Assembly (NCBI GenBank): GCA_900316455.1
Contig: ONCX01000002.1
Coordinates: 37,270-101,269, forward strand
Length of the DNA stretch: 64,000 nt
Direction of reading: 5' to 3'
Source of the DNA: an uncultured Eubacteriales bacterium
GTDB taxonomy: Bacteria > Bacillota > Clostridia > Oscillospirales > Acutalibacteraceae
The notes beneath the pieces were generated by a model that did no database searches, was not told where the DNA came from, and saw nothing but the letters and a program-made list of their open reading frames with translations. This document shows positions 62,558 through 64,000 of this stretch, one piece after another (positions within the stretch are counted from its first letter, which is position 1; every line of letters starts with the position of its first letter). The position numbers were made by a program, and so were the translations under genes.

Positions 62558-62608
62558 TATTCTGTGATTAAAAATATTTAATGTTGCATCAAGGAGATAT
62601 AAAGTACC

Positions 62609-63007
62609 ATGAAACGAGTTATCACATACGGAACATTTGACCTGCTGCATTACGGGCATATAAATCTGCTCAGACGGGCTAAGGCTTTAGGGGATTATTT
62701 GGTGGTCTGCCTTTCCACCGATGAATTCAATTGGAATGAGAAGCATAAGAAGTGCTACTTCACCTACGAACAGCGCAAGTCCCTGCTGGAAGCCATTCGC
62801 TATGTGGATTTAGTCATTCCTGAGGAAAACTGGGACCAGAAGCGCAGCGATGTTCACGAATATCATATTGACACATTCGTAATAGGCGACGACTGGAAAG
62901 GCAAATTCGACTTCCTGCGCGAAGAGGGCTGCGAGGTCGTCTACCTTTCCCGCACGCCAGAAATAAGCACCACCCAGATAAAGCAGGATTTAGGCGATAA
63001 GAAATAA
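62609..63007 (+). CDS. tagD: glycerol-3-phosphate cytidylyltransferase-like protein
   Basis: A 132-residue nucleotidyltransferase with TYGTFDLLHYGHINLLRRAK (HxGH motif), VIGDDWKGKFDFL and RTPEISTTQIKQDL (the ISTT signature), as in TagD, which makes CDP-glycerol from CTP and sn-glycerol-3-phosphate for teichoic acid or capsule. The start follows AAGGAGAT. There is no other teichoic-acid gene in the window, so the pathway is unconfirmed. The next gene starts 24 nt downstream. Confidence 0.88.
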   Translation: MKRVITYGTFDLLHYGHINLLRRAKALGDYLVVCLSTDEFNWNEKHKKCYFTYEQRKSLLEAIRYVDLVIPEENWDQKRSDVHEYHIDTFVIGDDWKGKFDFLREEGCEVVYLSRTPEISTTQIKQDLGDKK

Positions 63008-63031
63008 CAGCTGCAACAGGAGGTTATTTGT

Positions 63032-64000
63032 ATGAAAAAAGCAATCAGAAGTTTGCTGATTGTCATTGCGCTTGCGCTGTCTGCGGCGTTCGTTCCGCTG
63101 CTTGGCGGAACCCAAAGTCACGACGACGGTTATTCCGTAACCGGCAAAGTAATGCTGACGGAATACAATGGCGGCGGTGAAAGAGGAGAACTTGCAGCGG
63201 AATTCAGTGAACATTCTGATTCCTCCGCTGAGGTGGATTATGATAACGATGATAGCTACGGCGACACTTACAGCCGTATCGTCATCACTGAACAGCCCGA
63301 AAGTCAGTTTATTCTTGCCGGCAATCCAGTGACACTTTCGGTAGTTGCAACCGGCGAGGATCTTAATTACCAGTGGTATTTCAAAAAGGCGGGGCAGGAT
63401 TCCTTCAGAGTCTGGAACAACCGCACGCATTCCTCAGAGACCGTCACGCCGAATGCCACATGGGACGGAATTCAGCTTTATTGCAATATAACCGACAGCA
63501 TAGGGAATTCAATTGATTCAGACATAGCGACAATAAGAGTTCTTTCGATAGTCAAACAGCCCACTGATCAGACGGCGGTTTCCGGCAATCCTGTCACAGT
63601 GTCGCTGAGAGCATCAGGCGAAGGTCTGACATACCAGTGGTATTTCAAAAAAGCGGGGCAGGATTCATTCAGCGTTTGGAACAATCGCACACATGCCTCA
63701 GAGACTGTCACGCCCAACGTGACGTGGAACGGCATTCAGCTTTATTGTCTTGTTAAGGACACATGCGGCAATTCTGTAAAATCCAATACAATTACCGTCA
63801 CAATAATAAGCGGGCTTGAAATTACCGAGCAGCCGACCGACAAGACAGTAATCCTCGGGGATTCCGTTACGCTCTCGCTGAAGGCAAATGGCAGCGGCGT
63901 GACATACCAGTGGTATTTCAAAAAAGCGGGGCAGGATTCATTCAGCGTTTGGAACAACCGCACGCATGCCTCCGAAACCGTCACGCCCAACGCCACATGG
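63032..64000 (+). CDS. secreted protein with Ig-like repeats, 3' end outside window
   Basis: ATG 63032 follows ACAGGAGGTTATTTGT. The frame is open to the window end (323 codons). A signal peptide (about 1-28) precedes an acidic segment (residues about 30-85, EHSDSSAEVDYDNDDSYGD), then at least three Ig-like repeats sharing YQWYFKKAGQDSF, WNNRTH, ETVTPN and WNGIQLYC. Two repeats are almost identical at DNA level (63630-63704 and 63903-63978). The family is the same as the repeats of the CAP-domain protein at 32078. Its C-terminal domain and any anchor are not visible. Confidence 0.88.
   Translation, partial: MKKAIRSLLIVIALALSAAFVPLLGGTQSHDDGYSVTGKVMLTEYNGGGERGELAAEFSEHSDSSAEVDYDNDDSYGDTYSRIVITEQPESQFILAGNPVTLSVVATGEDLNYQWYFKKAGQDSFRVWNNRTHSSETVTPNATWDGIQLYCNITDSIGNSIDSDIATIRVLSIVKQPTDQTAVSGNPVTVSLRASGEGLTYQWYFKKAGQDSFSVWNNRTHASETVTPNVTWNGIQLYCLVKDTCGNSVKSNTITVTIISGLEITEQPTDKTVILGDSVTLSLKANGSGVTYQWYFKKAGQDSFSVWNNRTHASETVTPNATW

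Overview
The window looks like chromosomal DNA of an anaerobic Gram-positive bacterium of the Clostridia, probably a Ruminococcus-like member of the Oscillospiraceae. Pointers are the moderate GC coding style with AT-rich spacers, strong GGAGG ribosome-binding sites often followed by TTG starts, secreted proteins with Thr/Ser/Pro-rich linkers, a MecA-like adaptor, a spore-cortex deacetylase (PdaA type), a lipoprotein serpin, a type I pullulanase and an ATP synthase c subunit with Na+-type ion-binding residues. There is no phage, CRISPR array or tRNA gene. This is mostly a housekeeping region with cell-envelope genes and several decayed genes.

Layout. 1-13.5 kb: small hypothetical proteins, a YhfC-like membrane protein, a Nudix hydrolase with an extra N-terminal domain, an XRE regulator, prmA behind an orphan RnfA-like gene, an L,D-transpeptidase, a lone 5S rRNA gene with its own promoter and terminator, a GNAT acetyltransferase, a HAD phosphatase with two M42 aminopeptidases, and a metallophosphoesterase pseudogene. 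13.7-25 kb: envelope genes (D,D-carboxypeptidase, putative lipoprotein, zinc-dependent phospholipase-C-like protein, LysM-G5-M23 endopeptidase, PAP2 phosphatase, membrane HD-domain protein), hflX and pdaA. 25-30.7 kb: a DUF4173-type membrane protein and partner, pullulanase, a 145-bp MITE with perfect terminal repeats and target-site duplication, and a MecA-like gene. 30.7-35.5 kb: a tight four-gene operon encoding an RnfC-like Fe-S protein, a secreted CAP/Ig-like protein, a radical SAM/SPASM enzyme and a triple zinc-ribbon protein. 35.6-49.8 kb: an SH3-domain secreted protein, murA, a YycJ-like metallo-hydrolase, a MerR/ABC-2 transporter operon, ppk1 with a long acidic tail, folB-folK, ilvE, small membrane proteins, and a 320-bp spacer full of TTTTCCAC motifs. 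49.9-53 kb: pnp and rpsO. 53-60.5 kb: the complete F-type ATP synthase operon (I-a-c-b-delta-alpha-gamma-beta-epsilon). 60.5-64 kb: serpin, a decayed Rpn/PD-(D/E)XK gene, a TagD-like cytidylyltransferase, and the start of an Ig-repeat secreted protein that runs off the window.

The best candidates for something new are the RnfC-like/CAP-Ig/radical SAM/zinc-ribbon operon, which could be a modification system for a secreted protein; the ATP synthase operon, with a two-carboxylate c subunit, an alpha subunit that appears to have lost its N-terminal arm by a frameshifting deletion, a 232-nt structured spacer before beta and an epsilon subunit without its C-terminal domain; the membrane-bound MerR regulator with a zinc ribbon; and the motif cluster at 48.9-49.3 kb. 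All functional calls come from reading motifs by eye; no database search was possible.
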